Assembly: GCA_019058315.1 (NCBI GenBank)
Contig: JAHPZH010000002.1
Location: 1,125,910-1,189,909 of the forward strand
DNA from: Candidatus Helarchaeota archaeon
GTDB taxonomy: Archaea; Asgardarchaeota; Lokiarchaeia; Helarchaeales; RDOG01
Length of the DNA stretch: 64,000 nt
Reading direction: 5' to 3'
The notes below the pieces were generated by a model that saw nothing but the letters and a program-made list of their open reading frames with translations, was not told where the DNA came from and did no database searches. Positions 18,669-26,963 of this stretch are shown in pieces (position 1 is the first letter of the stretch; every line of letters starts with the position of its first letter). Both the position numbers and the translations under genes were made by a program.

Positions 18669-18953
18669 ATGCCTCCAAATTGCCAAAAAATCACTTTACA
18701 TCTTGTTAGCGGTTCTACTATTTCTTTTTATACTAAATTAGAGAAAAAGGACGAATGGAAGACGAAATTATCAGAATGGTTTGAGCAAGATAATTCTAAA
18801 CCTATAACTATTCTTCAAATGTCTGTAGAATACATAGGAGATACCAATCTCTATAGATATAATGAAGGTCAAGTTCATCCAAAACATGTAGTGTTTTGGG
18901 TGATGAAACCTCAAGGGCTTCCTCCAGAAAAAGAAAAATTTATTGTGAATTAA
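18669..18953 (+). CDS. Hypothetical protein, 94 aa
   Basis: A 94-residue soluble protein not recognised by family. It opens KITLHLVSGSTISFYTKLEKKDEW, continues with an amphipathic helix (TKLSEWFEQD) and ends with a beta-rich VVFWVMKPQGLPPE. AAGGTGAC lies 9 nt before the ATG, a strong SD. A TATA-like TTTTATATTTAAGG around 18624-18638 could be its promoter. It ends 38 nt from the convergent GNAT gene. Confidence 0.65.
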   Translation: MPPNCQKITLHLVSGSTISFYTKLEKKDEWKTKLSEWFEQDNSKPITILQMSVEYIGDTNLYRYNEGQVHPKHVVFWVMKPQGLPPEKEKFIVN

Positions 18954-18990
18954 TTCATTTCTTAATCCTTTTTTTTAAATGATCAAAACA

Positions 18991-19416
18991 TTAAAAAATA
19001 ACTTCTGCAAACCATCCCCGATCATCTTGTCCACAGATTTTAAATCCAAATTTTTCATGCAAATTTTTAGAATGCTCATTTACAAATTGGAAATGAGATC
19101 TTATTCTTTTATATCCATCTGCTTTTACTTGGTTTACAAATTTTTCCATTAATTGAGAACCAATATGTCTACCTCGATATTTTTCGTTTATAGCTACTTG
19201 GTAGAGCCAAAATTCTCCTTTCACAGATGTATTTGGAAAACCAACTATATAACCAATAATTTCTGAATTATCTAGATAAACGAAAAATGTTCTTTGAAAA
19301 CAGCGAGCTAAAAATTCATATGTTCCATTAACACTCGCTCTAAGTAAAGGAGCGCAATTTTCTGCCACCTTAGTTACAGCAAATTTATCTTTAACTTGAA
19401 CATTCCGAATTGGCAT
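18991..19416 (-). CDS. GNAT-family N-acetyltransferase
   Basis: A 141-residue single-domain GNAT. Strand 4 and motif A appear as YQVAINEKYRGRHIGSQLMEKF, containing the acetyl-CoA pyrophosphate loop (R/Q)xxGxG/A as RGRHIGS, followed by the NEHSKNLHEKFGF helix and strand typical of RimI-like enzymes. The substrate amine is not evident. It begins MPIRNVQVKDKF. It is divergent from the Hdr/hydrogenase-like operon, with the 350-nt intergenic region between them. Confidence 0.8.
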   Translation of the reverse strand: MPIRNVQVKDKFAVTKVAENCAPLLRASVNGTYEFLARCFQRTFFVYLDNSEIIGYIVGFPNTSVKGEFWLYQVAINEKYRGRHIGSQLMEKFVNQVKADGYKRIRSHFQFVNEHSKNLHEKFGFKICGQDDRGWFAEVIF

Positions 19417-19530
19417 GTAAATTTCATCCTCTTAAGCGTATTTTGTTAACTTATCTTTAAATTTATAATTATTTTATGAATTTTATAAATTTTAATCATA
19501 TTTTTATCAAGTTTCAATTTTAATAAAAAA

Positions 19531-19555
19531 TGCCAATATAAATTTCAAATTGGCA
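19531..19555. promoter_or_regulatory. 7-bp perfect inverted repeat (possible operator)
   Basis: TGCCAAT at 19531-19537 and ATTGGCA at 19549-19555 form a perfect palindrome with an 11-nt spacer. It lies about 115 nt upstream of the start of the divergent GNAT gene and about 150 nt before the TATA box of the Hdr operon, so it could bind a dimeric regulator of either. A weak RNA hairpin is the alternative. Confidence 0.4.
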
Positions 19556-19707
19556 ATAAAGCCCTAATTTAAATTTCATAATCTCCAAAATCTATCAAAC
19601 TAAGTTTCAACTTTTAGAGCTCGTATTATTAAATAGCCCTTAAACTGCCGAATTATTTTTATTAACAAAAATCTTACTGAATTTCATCTAGATTAATTCA
19701 ATATTTC

Positions 19708-19718
19708 TTATATATATT
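19708..19718 (+). promoter_or_regulatory. TATA box and SD of the hydrogenase-like/Hdr operon
   Basis: TTATATATATT at 19708-19718 lies about 49 nt before the ATG at 19767, so transcription would start near 19740-19745 and leave a short leader. The leader carries GGTGA at 19756-19760, 6 nt before the ATG. Spacing fits an archaeal TBP/TFB promoter. Confidence 0.55.
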
Positions 19719-19766
19719 AAAAAAATTAATCAGAATCGTATATTTTGAAATGTATGGTGAAAAAAA

Positions 19767-21188
19767 ATGGCTATTAAAATAGCATTTGTTCAATTAGGCA
19801 GTTGCTGGGGTTGTCATCAATCCTTAGTAGACTTGCACGAAGAACTCTTGGACATCCTACCAGCCCTAGAGATAGTCTATTGGGCTGCAGTAGTTGATAC
19901 AAAAGATAAGCAGCTCGAAGGTATGCCTGATGGCTCTGTTGATGTAGTATTAGTGGAAGGACAGGTTCGAACTGAGCATGACGTTCATCTACTTAAAGTT
20001 GCCCGAAAGAAAGGCAAAGTACTAATTATGCATGGATCATGTGCATGCTATGGTTCAGTTGCAGGACTTGCAAATATGTATCCTATTGAAGATTGTACGA
20101 AGCGAAAATATGTAACAGCAGACTCTGTAATAGATAATTATGCAATTCCCAGTGTAAATGTACCCAAATTTCTTGATAAGGTAACCGCCAATCCAGATAT
20201 AGTTAAAATTGATGCTTGGATGCCAGGTTGCCCTCCTAGACCTCATAATTATAAAAGTGCTGTATATTTCTTGGCGACATATTTTGGTGCTGAAAAATAT
20301 CCGGGCACAAATGTCTGTGAAGTCTGTGATATGAGGGGAGCTGATTGCTTAATAAAAAAAGGCAAATTATGTTTCGGTCCCATAACCGCAGCAGCTCCAG
20401 GTGTCAGGTGGCCAAAAGGAAATAAACCTGTTATGGGTGAATGGGGAATTTCTGATAAACCTGCAGATCCAGAAGCAGTTGATCTCGCTAAATTAGCTAT
20501 CAGTGTTCCTAAGCTGGCCGATAAACACATAGCACAAATAATTGAATTTGCAACTATAGCACTCAAATTACCTAACTTTGGTCATGTTCATATAGATGCA
20601 AATGTTCTAGAAATCGCTGGTCTTAGAAAACTTGCACTCCCAACAAAAGATGTATTGGGTGCAAAGGCTGTTGATTTAACAGCAGTTGCAACGGCAGATC
20701 CTCCAATATTAGGACCTCTTGCAATTAGTATTCTCACTAGCATACCAGAATTAACAAGAGATATCATTGGTGTTGCTTTACTAAAACTAGCACAGGATGA
20801 AAGATATGATGCAGGACAATCAAGTGTCTGTGATCAATGTGATAGAAAAAGTCCAGATATGGCAATTACTGGATATAAACGTGATTTTGAGGGAAAAATG
20901 GATCCAAACGTATGCTTTTTAAATCAAGGATACATGTGTATGGGTTTCCTTGCAAATAATGGATGTGGGGCGATTTGTCCTAATAATGCAAACATGGTTT
21001 GTTCCGGTTGCTTCGGCCTGTTACAGGAAGTAATTGATAATCCAGAAAAACTTCAAGCGAAAGTTTCTGAACTTTGTAAAAAAGGCGGAGTTTCAGCTGA
21101 AGATTTGATGAAAAAGATAAAAGATCCAGCTGGGCTTATATTCAGATATACGTATGCCCGAGCTAAAAAACCAGATAATATTAAATAG
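19767..21188 (+). CDS. [NiFe]-hydrogenase small-subunit-like protein (MvhG/FrhG type) with insertion
   Basis: Residues 1-170 match the small subunit/NuoB fold: Cys13 and Cys16 (GSCWGC), SCACYG (Cys92/94) and PGCPPRP (Cys155), so the proximal-cluster ligands are present. The C-terminus (residues 355-415) has the MvhG/FrhG ferredoxin-like cysteines, C355-x2-C358, C383-x7-C391, C400, C404, C412-x2-C415. Between them is about 190 residues with an extra C184-x2-C187...C194-x7-C202-x-G block and a Cys-free helical segment. At 473 residues it is much longer than typical MvhG. No large subunit follows; hdrC starts 9 nt downstream. It is likely an electron conduit to Hdr (inference). Confidence 0.85.
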   Translation: MAIKIAFVQLGSCWGCHQSLVDLHEELLDILPALEIVYWAAVVDTKDKQLEGMPDGSVDVVLVEGQVRTEHDVHLLKVARKKGKVLIMHGSCACYGSVAGLANMYPIEDCTKRKYVTADSVIDNYAIPSVNVPKFLDKVTANPDIVKIDAWMPGCPPRPHNYKSAVYFLATYFGAEKYPGTNVCEVCDMRGADCLIKKGKLCFGPITAAAPGVRWPKGNKPVMGEWGISDKPADPEAVDLAKLAISVPKLADKHIAQIIEFATIALKLPNFGHVHIDANVLEIAGLRKLALPTKDVLGAKAVDLTAVATADPPILGPLAISILTSIPELTRDIIGVALLKLAQDERYDAGQSSVCDQCDRKSPDMAITGYKRDFEGKMDPNVCFLNQGYMCMGFLANNGCGAICPNNANMVCSGCFGLLQEVIDNPEKLQAKVSELCKKGGVSAEDLMKKIKDPAGLIFRYTYARAKKPDNIK

Positions 21189-21197
21189 GTGAAAAAG

Positions 21198-21713
21198 ATG
21201 CAAGATGTTGTTTTTAGAAGAAAAGTTTTAGATGTTGTTGCTGCAACTCAATTAAGAATGTGTGTACAATGTAGCCGCTGCGTTGATAACTGTCCTGTCG
21301 CTATTGAAGTCGGTGATGATAAATACAATCCAAGAAAATTAATTATGGAATCTTTCTTAGGGATGAAAAGCTTTATTTTTGGACAACCGGCTCCAGCTGA
21401 AGGATTTCCAGAGAATTTTAACCTTTGGGGATGCACTGTGTGTGATAAATGCGATGAACAATGCCCAAATAACATTCCCTTAACTGAAGTATTTTATATA
21501 CTTAAAAATATAAGTACAGAGCTCGGACAAGCACCAGAATTCTACTATACACAAGCAAAGACAATTGCGGAAAACGGTAAAGCAATCCCTATAATGGATG
21601 CTATAAAAAGAAGACGTTCATCTATGGGTTTAGCAGAGGAACTTCCAGCAGTTAATATGAATGAAATAAATACAATTTTGGAGGCAACCGAATTAAAAAA
21701 GGTGCTAAAGTGA
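21198..21713 (+). CDS. hdrC: Heterodisulfide reductase subunit C-like protein
   Basis: About 171 residues with two 4Fe-4S motifs, CVQCSRCVDNCPV and CTVCDKCDEQCPN, separated by about 45 residues, as in HdrC. It relays electrons between HdrA and HdrB. A GTG at 21189 is in frame, but AGGTGA (which contains that GTG) sits just before the ATG at 21198, so the GTG is read as part of the SD. It lies between the hydrogenase-like gene and hdrB with a 10-nt gap to hdrB; all three form one operon. Confidence 0.9.
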   Translation: MQDVVFRRKVLDVVAATQLRMCVQCSRCVDNCPVAIEVGDDKYNPRKLIMESFLGMKSFIFGQPAPAEGFPENFNLWGCTVCDKCDEQCPNNIPLTEVFYILKNISTELGQAPEFYYTQAKTIAENGKAIPIMDAIKRRRSSMGLAEELPAVNMNEINTILEATELKKVLK

Positions 21714-21723
21714 GGTTTTTATC

Positions 21724-22563
21724 ATGGCAGATATGAAATTATTCCTAGGTTGTGTAATTCCTAACAGATTACCATTCATCGAAGCAACTTCCAGAAAAGT
21801 ATTTGATAAATTAGGTGTTGAAACTTCTGATGCGGCTTTCTCATGCTGTCCAGAACCTATTGGTTTTCAATCAGTATGCAAGGAAAGCTGGTTAGCAATG
21901 GGAGCAAGAAACCTTTGTTTAGCAGAAGCTGAAGGGAAAGATATTGTGAGTCTATGCAATGGATGTGCACAAACTCTTAAGGCAACTAAACACGAATTAG
22001 ACCACGATGATGATAAGAAAGCTGAAATAAATGCAATTCTTTCAAAAGTAAATAAAGAATACAAAGGAACCTCAAGTGTTAAACATTTTATTCAAGTACT
22101 AATGGAAAATGTCGGTGTCGACAAAATTAAAGGCGCAGTTACGAATCAGATGAGCAAATTAAAAGTAGCTTGTCACACAGGTTGTCATTATTCCAGACCT
22201 TCTGAAATCATGCAATACGATGATCCTCTAAAACCAAAATTCTTAAGGAAACTTGTTGCCGCAACTGGTGCACAAGTTGTAGATTATGAAGGCGAAGAAA
22301 TTTGTTGTGGTAATGGAGCTGGAAATACTTCCAACGATGTAGGAGATGCATTAGCTAAAAATAAACTAAATAATGCAAAAGCCGGTGGAGCAAACTGTAT
22401 TGTAGTTTGTTGTCCTGCTTGTTTCCAGCAATTAGATTCGCAGAGAGATTTGCCTATAATTTACTTAACTGAACTCATAGCACTTTCTATGGGCATGAGC
22501 TACGACGACTTAAACATGAAATTTCATCAAGAAAAAAAGAATACAAAGGAACTTTTAGTTTAA
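21724..22563 (+). CDS. hdrB: Heterodisulfide reductase subunit B-like protein (two CCG domains)
   Basis: A 279-residue protein with two cysteine-rich CCG domains: FLGCVIPNR...FSCCPEP...SLCNGCAQTL in the first half and CHTGCHYSRP...EICCGNGAG...VVCCPACFQQ in the second. These ligate the two noncubane 4Fe-4S clusters that reduce disulfide substrates in HdrB. It starts MADMKLFLGC with GAGG/GTGAGG upstream. It is the last gene of the operon and a T-rich terminator follows directly. A second HdrB is encoded at 61486-62358. Confidence 0.92.
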   Translation: MADMKLFLGCVIPNRLPFIEATSRKVFDKLGVETSDAAFSCCPEPIGFQSVCKESWLAMGARNLCLAEAEGKDIVSLCNGCAQTLKATKHELDHDDDKKAEINAILSKVNKEYKGTSSVKHFIQVLMENVGVDKIKGAVTNQMSKLKVACHTGCHYSRPSEIMQYDDPLKPKFLRKLVAATGAQVVDYEGEEICCGNGAGNTSNDVGDALAKNKLNNAKAGGANCIVVCCPACFQQLDSQRDLPIIYLTELIALSMGMSYDDLNMKFHQEKKNTKELLV

Positions 22564-22564
22564 A

Positions 22565-22600
22565 CCCTATTTTTATTTTTTCTTATTTATTTTATTTTGG
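22565..22600 (+). terminator. T-rich archaeal terminator after hdrB
   Basis: Immediately after the hdrB stop codon the plus strand runs through several T tracts (ATTTTTATTTTTTCTT and more), the oligo-T pattern at which archaeal RNA polymerase terminates without needing a hairpin. Confidence 0.5.
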
Positions 22601-22770
22601 TTTTATCTAATATTCAGAAATGAATATTTTAACCACTCTAGTAAGATTTATTCTGATCTGGTAACTGTGTAGTAATTTTAAATTAAATTTTTTCATTTTT
22701 TTAATTAATTATCTGAATTATACTTGAAAATTTAATGACTTAGCAAAAAAAAGAAAATAAATGAAAGAAC

Positions 22771-24855
22771 TTACCATGATGAAAATATTAGCGCCGATAC
22801 TATGGAATCGTATATTTTTATGGTATGATCAGATGTATTTGAACCATAACACGAAATCGAGGTAAACGAGGATAATTGAGCAGTTACTCTCGAAGAACCT
22901 TGAACAGTTAATGAGTTTATTGTTGAGTTTCTAATAGTTCCTATACTTGCTCCCATAAATAATATTGTATCGATTTGAGAGTTCGTATCAATAGTCGCAT
23001 TAGATTTATCAAGGAAAAACGCGAATCCTGTTATACCAATCGTAGAACTGTTATATAGAATAACCTTTGAGTTGTTATATGTATTCAATGTAGTAAAACT
23101 TGCATTATCCAATGTAGCACTAGCATTATCGACCAACAAGATGGCAAGTCCCAAAGTAGGAAGGTCATTAATGTTGATATTTGCTGTATTATTTACTTCT
23201 AGATAAAGTATTGAACTTGAACCAATCGGAGAATTAATAATTGTGGTATAGTTCACGTAATTTCCCGGTCCGCTTAACCCATTTTCATTGTATAAAATGG
23301 TTCCTGAATAAATCACATACCCTTCTGCAAGAGATGTGATGGAACAATTTTCAATCGAAGCAACTGCAGATCCACTAATTCCCAAAATGTATATACTACA
23401 ATTTACAATTTTTACGTTACCAGTTGGAAGACCTATTTTCGGAGAAGTAACCGTTAAAGATTGAATAATTGTACTGAAATTTAATGAGACTGTATTTGTC
23501 GTACTTATCGATACGATTGGCATAAAACTATTATTCATGGCTATTAGCGAAGAATTCATCGAAATAGAAATTATATTTTTTGCGGAACAATTATTAAAAG
23601 TTACTTTTGAATTTTCAGCTGCCTGAATAGAAGGTGTCACAACTGTAGATATAATATTCCCTGATACAGTCGAATTTCTGATCAATGCTTGAGAATTACC
23701 ATAAGAATTTAGTGAAGTTATATTTGAATTCATAACCGACAACTGAGAATTGTCAGAAATCGTTGTAGTTGCAGTTCCAATCCCCATTGCTAAATTCGAA
23801 ACATTTACATTGTTTATTTGAGCAGATGCAGTATCATATAAATTAAGGACCAGAGAAGACATTGTAGACCATCCATTAATATAAACTATTGCAGAATTAT
23901 TTGCCACTACACTTACAAGGTTTGAAGCAGGAAGAGGCATGTTTATAATTCTGGTATTATTTTCATAAGTACCTGGTGCTGGAAGGAGACCATTATTAAT
24001 ATTAGTTGTACCTTGATAACAAATTATACCATAAGCTAATGTGCTTACAGAAGAACCATTTAAAGTTAACCGTGCAATTCCTGAAACTATTGCTATTGTA
24101 ACCATTGAATTATATACAATCGCACTTGAACCTTCTGATATACCAAGTGCAAGTATAGTCGAATTTATAATCTTTGCCGGTAAAGGCGGTCCAGATAGTC
24201 CGATTGTTTTATAAGGACATGCCATATTTATACTATTAATACTGGCATTGTTAATGTAAAGGGTTGAGTTTCTCATTAGCATAAGGTATGTTACAGTCGA
24301 ATTTGGTAAGATCTCTATTTCACTCGAACCCAGAAAAGAAATTGTTCCACTTAATGCCAGATCTGTTATTTGTTGAACAATAGAGTTTTTAACTTGGACT
24401 TTCGAATTATCTGCAAGTGCGACTTGATTTATTGTAGAATTTTCAATTACTAATTCTGAATTATTATGTAAGAAGATAGTTAACATAGGGGCGTTTATAT
24501 TTCTCATAGTAAGTTTTGCATCATTATAAATATGGATAGAACTTAAACTAGTTGATGTGCTTGTACAATTTTCAAGTTTCGTCGAATTTAATACACTAAT
24601 TCCATTTATTTTGCCTGCAGTGATAGTTAAATCGTCTTCGATGATATTATTTCCGCTATCTATTAGTATACCGTAATTATTTGAATCTATTGTTGTATTC
24701 CTGCCATAAATAGGAGTTATCGTTTTTCCTGCACTTGGTGGTGGGAGTATCAAGAAACCTCCAGGAGATGGTCCGATAAAAATTAATGCAACAAATACTA
24801 TACTGATGATAGCTATTATTGAAACAGTTGTTACAATTTTACCATTTTTTTCCAT
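22771..24855 (-). CDS. Membrane-anchored parallel beta-helix surface protein
   Basis: A 694-residue protein with an N-terminal TM/signal anchor (VSIIAIISIVFVALIFIG), a Pro/Gly linker (PSPGGFLILPPPSAG) and then about 620 residues of short Asn/Ser/Thr-rich turns alternating with hydrophobic strands (patterns such as NSxVxxLxxxNNS and NNASxxTLNTYNNS), as expected for a right-handed parallel beta-helix. Many N-x-S/T sequons suggest N-glycosylation outside the cell. No catalytic motif was seen. It resembles archaeal adhesin-like surface proteins. A 21-nt leader element shared with the gene at 33496 precedes it. Confidence 0.75.
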   Translation of the reverse strand: MEKNGKIVTTVSIIAIISIVFVALIFIGPSPGGFLILPPPSAGKTITPIYGRNTTIDSNNYGILIDSGNNIIEDDLTITAGKINGISVLNSTKLENCTSTSTSLSSIHIYNDAKLTMRNINAPMLTIFLHNNSELVIENSTINQVALADNSKVQVKNSIVQQITDLALSGTISFLGSSEIEILPNSTVTYLMLMRNSTLYINNASINSINMACPYKTIGLSGPPLPAKIINSTILALGISEGSSAIVYNSMVTIAIVSGIARLTLNGSSVSTLAYGIICYQGTTNINNGLLPAPGTYENNTRIINMPLPASNLVSVVANNSAIVYINGWSTMSSLVLNLYDTASAQINNVNVSNLAMGIGTATTTISDNSQLSVMNSNITSLNSYGNSQALIRNSTVSGNIISTVVTPSIQAAENSKVTFNNCSAKNIISISMNSSLIAMNNSFMPIVSISTTNTVSLNFSTIIQSLTVTSPKIGLPTGNVKIVNCSIYILGISGSAVASIENCSITSLAEGYVIYSGTILYNENGLSGPGNYVNYTTIINSPIGSSSILYLEVNNTANININDLPTLGLAILLVDNASATLDNASFTTLNTYNNSKVILYNSSTIGITGFAFFLDKSNATIDTNSQIDTILFMGASIGTIRNSTINSLTVQGSSRVTAQLSSFTSISCYGSNTSDHTIKIYDSIVSALIFSSW

Positions 24856-24856
24856 G

Positions 24857-24877
24857 AATTATCACCGATATTCTCTA
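24857..24877 (-). promoter_or_regulatory. Shared 21-nt leader element (copy 1) with embedded SD
   Basis: On the minus strand it reads TAGAGAATATCGG, then TGATAATT, 1 nt before the ATG at 24855. CGGTGAT includes the SD, but identity with the element at 33495-33515 extends well beyond the SD (20 of 21 positions), suggesting a common regulatory or mRNA-leader element for surface-protein genes. Confidence 0.55.
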
Positions 24878-25164
24878 AAAATTTTTATTAAGGGTCTTAA
24901 AAAATTCATATTTTTGAATTTTTTGATTCATCCTCTACCCATTAAGGGGTGTTTTAATACGAAGATGTTCTTCTTTAAAAAATATTGTTGTATTAAAATC
25001 TGTCTAATAATTTAAATTAAAAATATGGAATTTAATTTAAATTGAATAGTCTAAGGCGTTAAAGCTAATATCTTGATTTATTGAAAGAACGAGATCAATC
25101 TAATAGTTCGAATATATAAGAAAATTGAAAAAATTTTGATTATTTTAAATAATTCACTTATTTA
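24878..25164. other. Intergenic region upstream of the beta-helix gene
   Basis: An AT-rich stretch with no supportable gene. It should contain the promoter of the leftward beta-helix gene and the end of the leftward MFS gene that lies to the right. Nothing else was recognised. Confidence 0.5.
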
Positions 25165-26517
25165 TTAATGCAATTGTTTTAATTTTTCTTTCATTTCTCT
25201 TGTTTTTTCAAGATTTAAAGGATATATCGACAAAAATATAAGCCCTAGAATCATTGCAATTGCTGGAAATAAGCCCATTATCATTCGAATACCCCATATT
25301 GCTGAAGTGCTTTGTGGGATGTTTATAATCTTACCAAATGGATCAATTAAATCCGGGATAAAACCAGTTGTAGCTAATGTAATAGCTATCACAGCTTGTG
25401 CCACTCCAATAGCTGGTTTTGTAAATAATGCATTAGTTCCAAAATACATTGCTTCTCTCCTTTGGTTTGTTCTTAATTCATCCCAATCCGTACATTCTGC
25501 AATCATCACATTTGAGAAAATTAAAGGACCAGCTAATCCGAATCCGCATATTGCAAGTATAATGAATGAAAATATATAGTCCGAACCTAAAATGAATAGC
25601 AGGAATAATCCAACTATGATGAATAATGCACTATAAATTACGGTAGCTTTTACTCCAATTTTTTTAGATACATTAACCCAAATAAAAAAACCTGGTAAAA
25701 GTGTTATGAATAAAGCGACAAATAATAGCATTGCCCCTAATGAAGAAGTCTGTAGGACATGTGTTGCGTAAAAAATAACATTCGCTACTATTATAGAACT
25801 CATAAATTGTTGCATAAAATTCCATCCGACAAAAGCCATAAACGGTCTATTTTTAATACTTTCAATTAAAGCTTTACCTAAACCCATAGATTCTTCTTCC
25901 TCATATAAACCTCTTTCTCGAATCAACAATGATGGTATTAAAAGGACAATCATTGAAATTGCACTACTAATAATAATGAATAAAAAGAACATAAACAGGT
26001 TATTTTTGAATAATAATGGAAATATGAAAGAGGCTGCAATGCCGACTATTGAAAAAACTTGACTAATCATACTAATTTTCGTCCTTTCTGTCGTTAATGT
26101 AGTTAATTCAGGCATTAAGGCGTTATAACAGCCAGCAACCATAGTATAGCAAGTGTCAAACAAGAGTAGGAAGAAAGTAAACCAAATCGCAAGACCGATT
26201 TGATCCACAGATAAATATGGAAAGAATAGAAATATCGTGGAAATCATCCATATCGGAGTAAAAATTCTGATAAAGGGTATTCGTCTCCCCCATTTAGTTC
26301 TTGTTCTATCTGAGATCCAACCAAAAATTGGATCATTTAACGCATTCCAAATATTATAAAAAACTAGCATTATGATTGAATAAGTATAATTATCTAATTT
26401 CATAATATTGAGCCAAAACCATGCGGTTACTGCCGCTTGTATTCCATTAAACATTTGTGTGCCAACATATCCCATTCCATAAATTATTTTTTTTCCAGTG
26501 CTAATCTCAACAGCCAT
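25165..26517 (-). CDS. MFS sugar:cation symporter (GPH family)
   Basis: A protein of about 450 residues with roughly 12 TM helices and GPH-family motifs: KIIYGMGYVGTQMF at the N-terminus, NDPIFGWISDRTRTKWGRRIPF between TM2 and TM3, and a C-terminal TDWDELRTNQRREAMYFG loop. GPH carriers move melibiose-type sugars, xylosides or glucuronides with Na+ or H+. The ATG at 26517 follows AAGGGA and is preferred over the ATG at 26532. It is next to the sugar hydrolase genes at 26964 and 30266. Confidence 0.85.
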   Translation of the reverse strand: MAVEISTGKKIIYGMGYVGTQMFNGIQAAVTAWFWLNIMKLDNYTYSIIMLVFYNIWNALNDPIFGWISDRTRTKWGRRIPFIRIFTPIWMISTIFLFFPYLSVDQIGLAIWFTFFLLLFDTCYTMVAGCYNALMPELTTLTTERTKISMISQVFSIVGIAASFIFPLLFKNNLFMFFLFIIISSAISMIVLLIPSLLIRERGLYEEEESMGLGKALIESIKNRPFMAFVGWNFMQQFMSSIIVANVIFYATHVLQTSSLGAMLLFVALFITLLPGFFIWVNVSKKIGVKATVIYSALFIIVGLFLLFILGSDYIFSFIILAICGFGLAGPLIFSNVMIAECTDWDELRTNQRREAMYFGTNALFTKPAIGVAQAVIAITLATTGFIPDLIDPFGKIINIPQSTSAIWGIRMIMGLFPAIAMILGLIFLSIYPLNLEKTREMKEKLKQLH

Positions 26518-26622
26518 AGTCCCTTCTAACATTTTAATTAGCTCATTAATTAATATTCAAATGATGAAAAAAGATAATTAAAAACTAAGTTTAATCAATT
26601 ATAAAAAGGAGATCTTCAGTAT

Positions 26623-26961
26623 ATGAAGAAGAAAAATGTATTATTCGTTTGTACAGGCAATATAAATAGAAGTAAGACTGCAGAACAGTTATTTAAGGAT
26701 TGGGAAGGATTGAATGTAAAATCTGCAGGAATTTATTGGGGTGCAAAGACCCCTTTAAGTCGAGGACTCGTCGATTGGGCAGATATTATATTTGTAATGG
26801 AAGAACTCCATTATAATTACATAGCTAATCATTTTCCAAATGTATTAACAAAGGTAGTAATTTTAGGAATTGCAGATATTTATTTAACAAATGACCCCAG
26901 ATTGGTTAAAATATTAGAGGAAAATGTCACACCTTATCTTAAAAAATTATTGGTAAGTTAA
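26623..26961 (+). CDS. Low-molecular-weight protein tyrosine phosphatase-like protein
   Basis: A 112-residue protein beginning KKKNVLFVCTGNINRSKTAE, i.e. the P-loop C-x-G-N-x-x-R-S with nucleophile Cys10 and Arg16. At 112 residues it is shorter than typical LMW-PTP (about 150), and the usual C-terminal DPY general-acid motif is not obvious; GIADIYLTNDP may replace it. AAAGGAGATC precedes the start. The next gene begins 2 nt after its stop, so the phosphatase is in an operon with the GH63-like enzyme. Confidence 0.8.
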   Translation: MKKKNVLFVCTGNINRSKTAEQLFKDWEGLNVKSAGIYWGAKTPLSRGLVDWADIIFVMEELHYNYIANHFPNVLTKVVILGIADIYLTNDPRLVKILEENVTPYLKKLLVS

Positions 26962-26963
26962 TA

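Larger units (their letters stand above)
19417..19766. other. 350-nt intergenic region between GNAT and the Hdr operon
   Basis: Very AT-rich, with no supportable ORF. It contains an inverted repeat at 19531-19555 and a TATA-like box at 19708-19718 for the rightward operon. Nothing resembling a tRNA or other structured RNA was recognised in the remainder. Confidence 0.6.
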
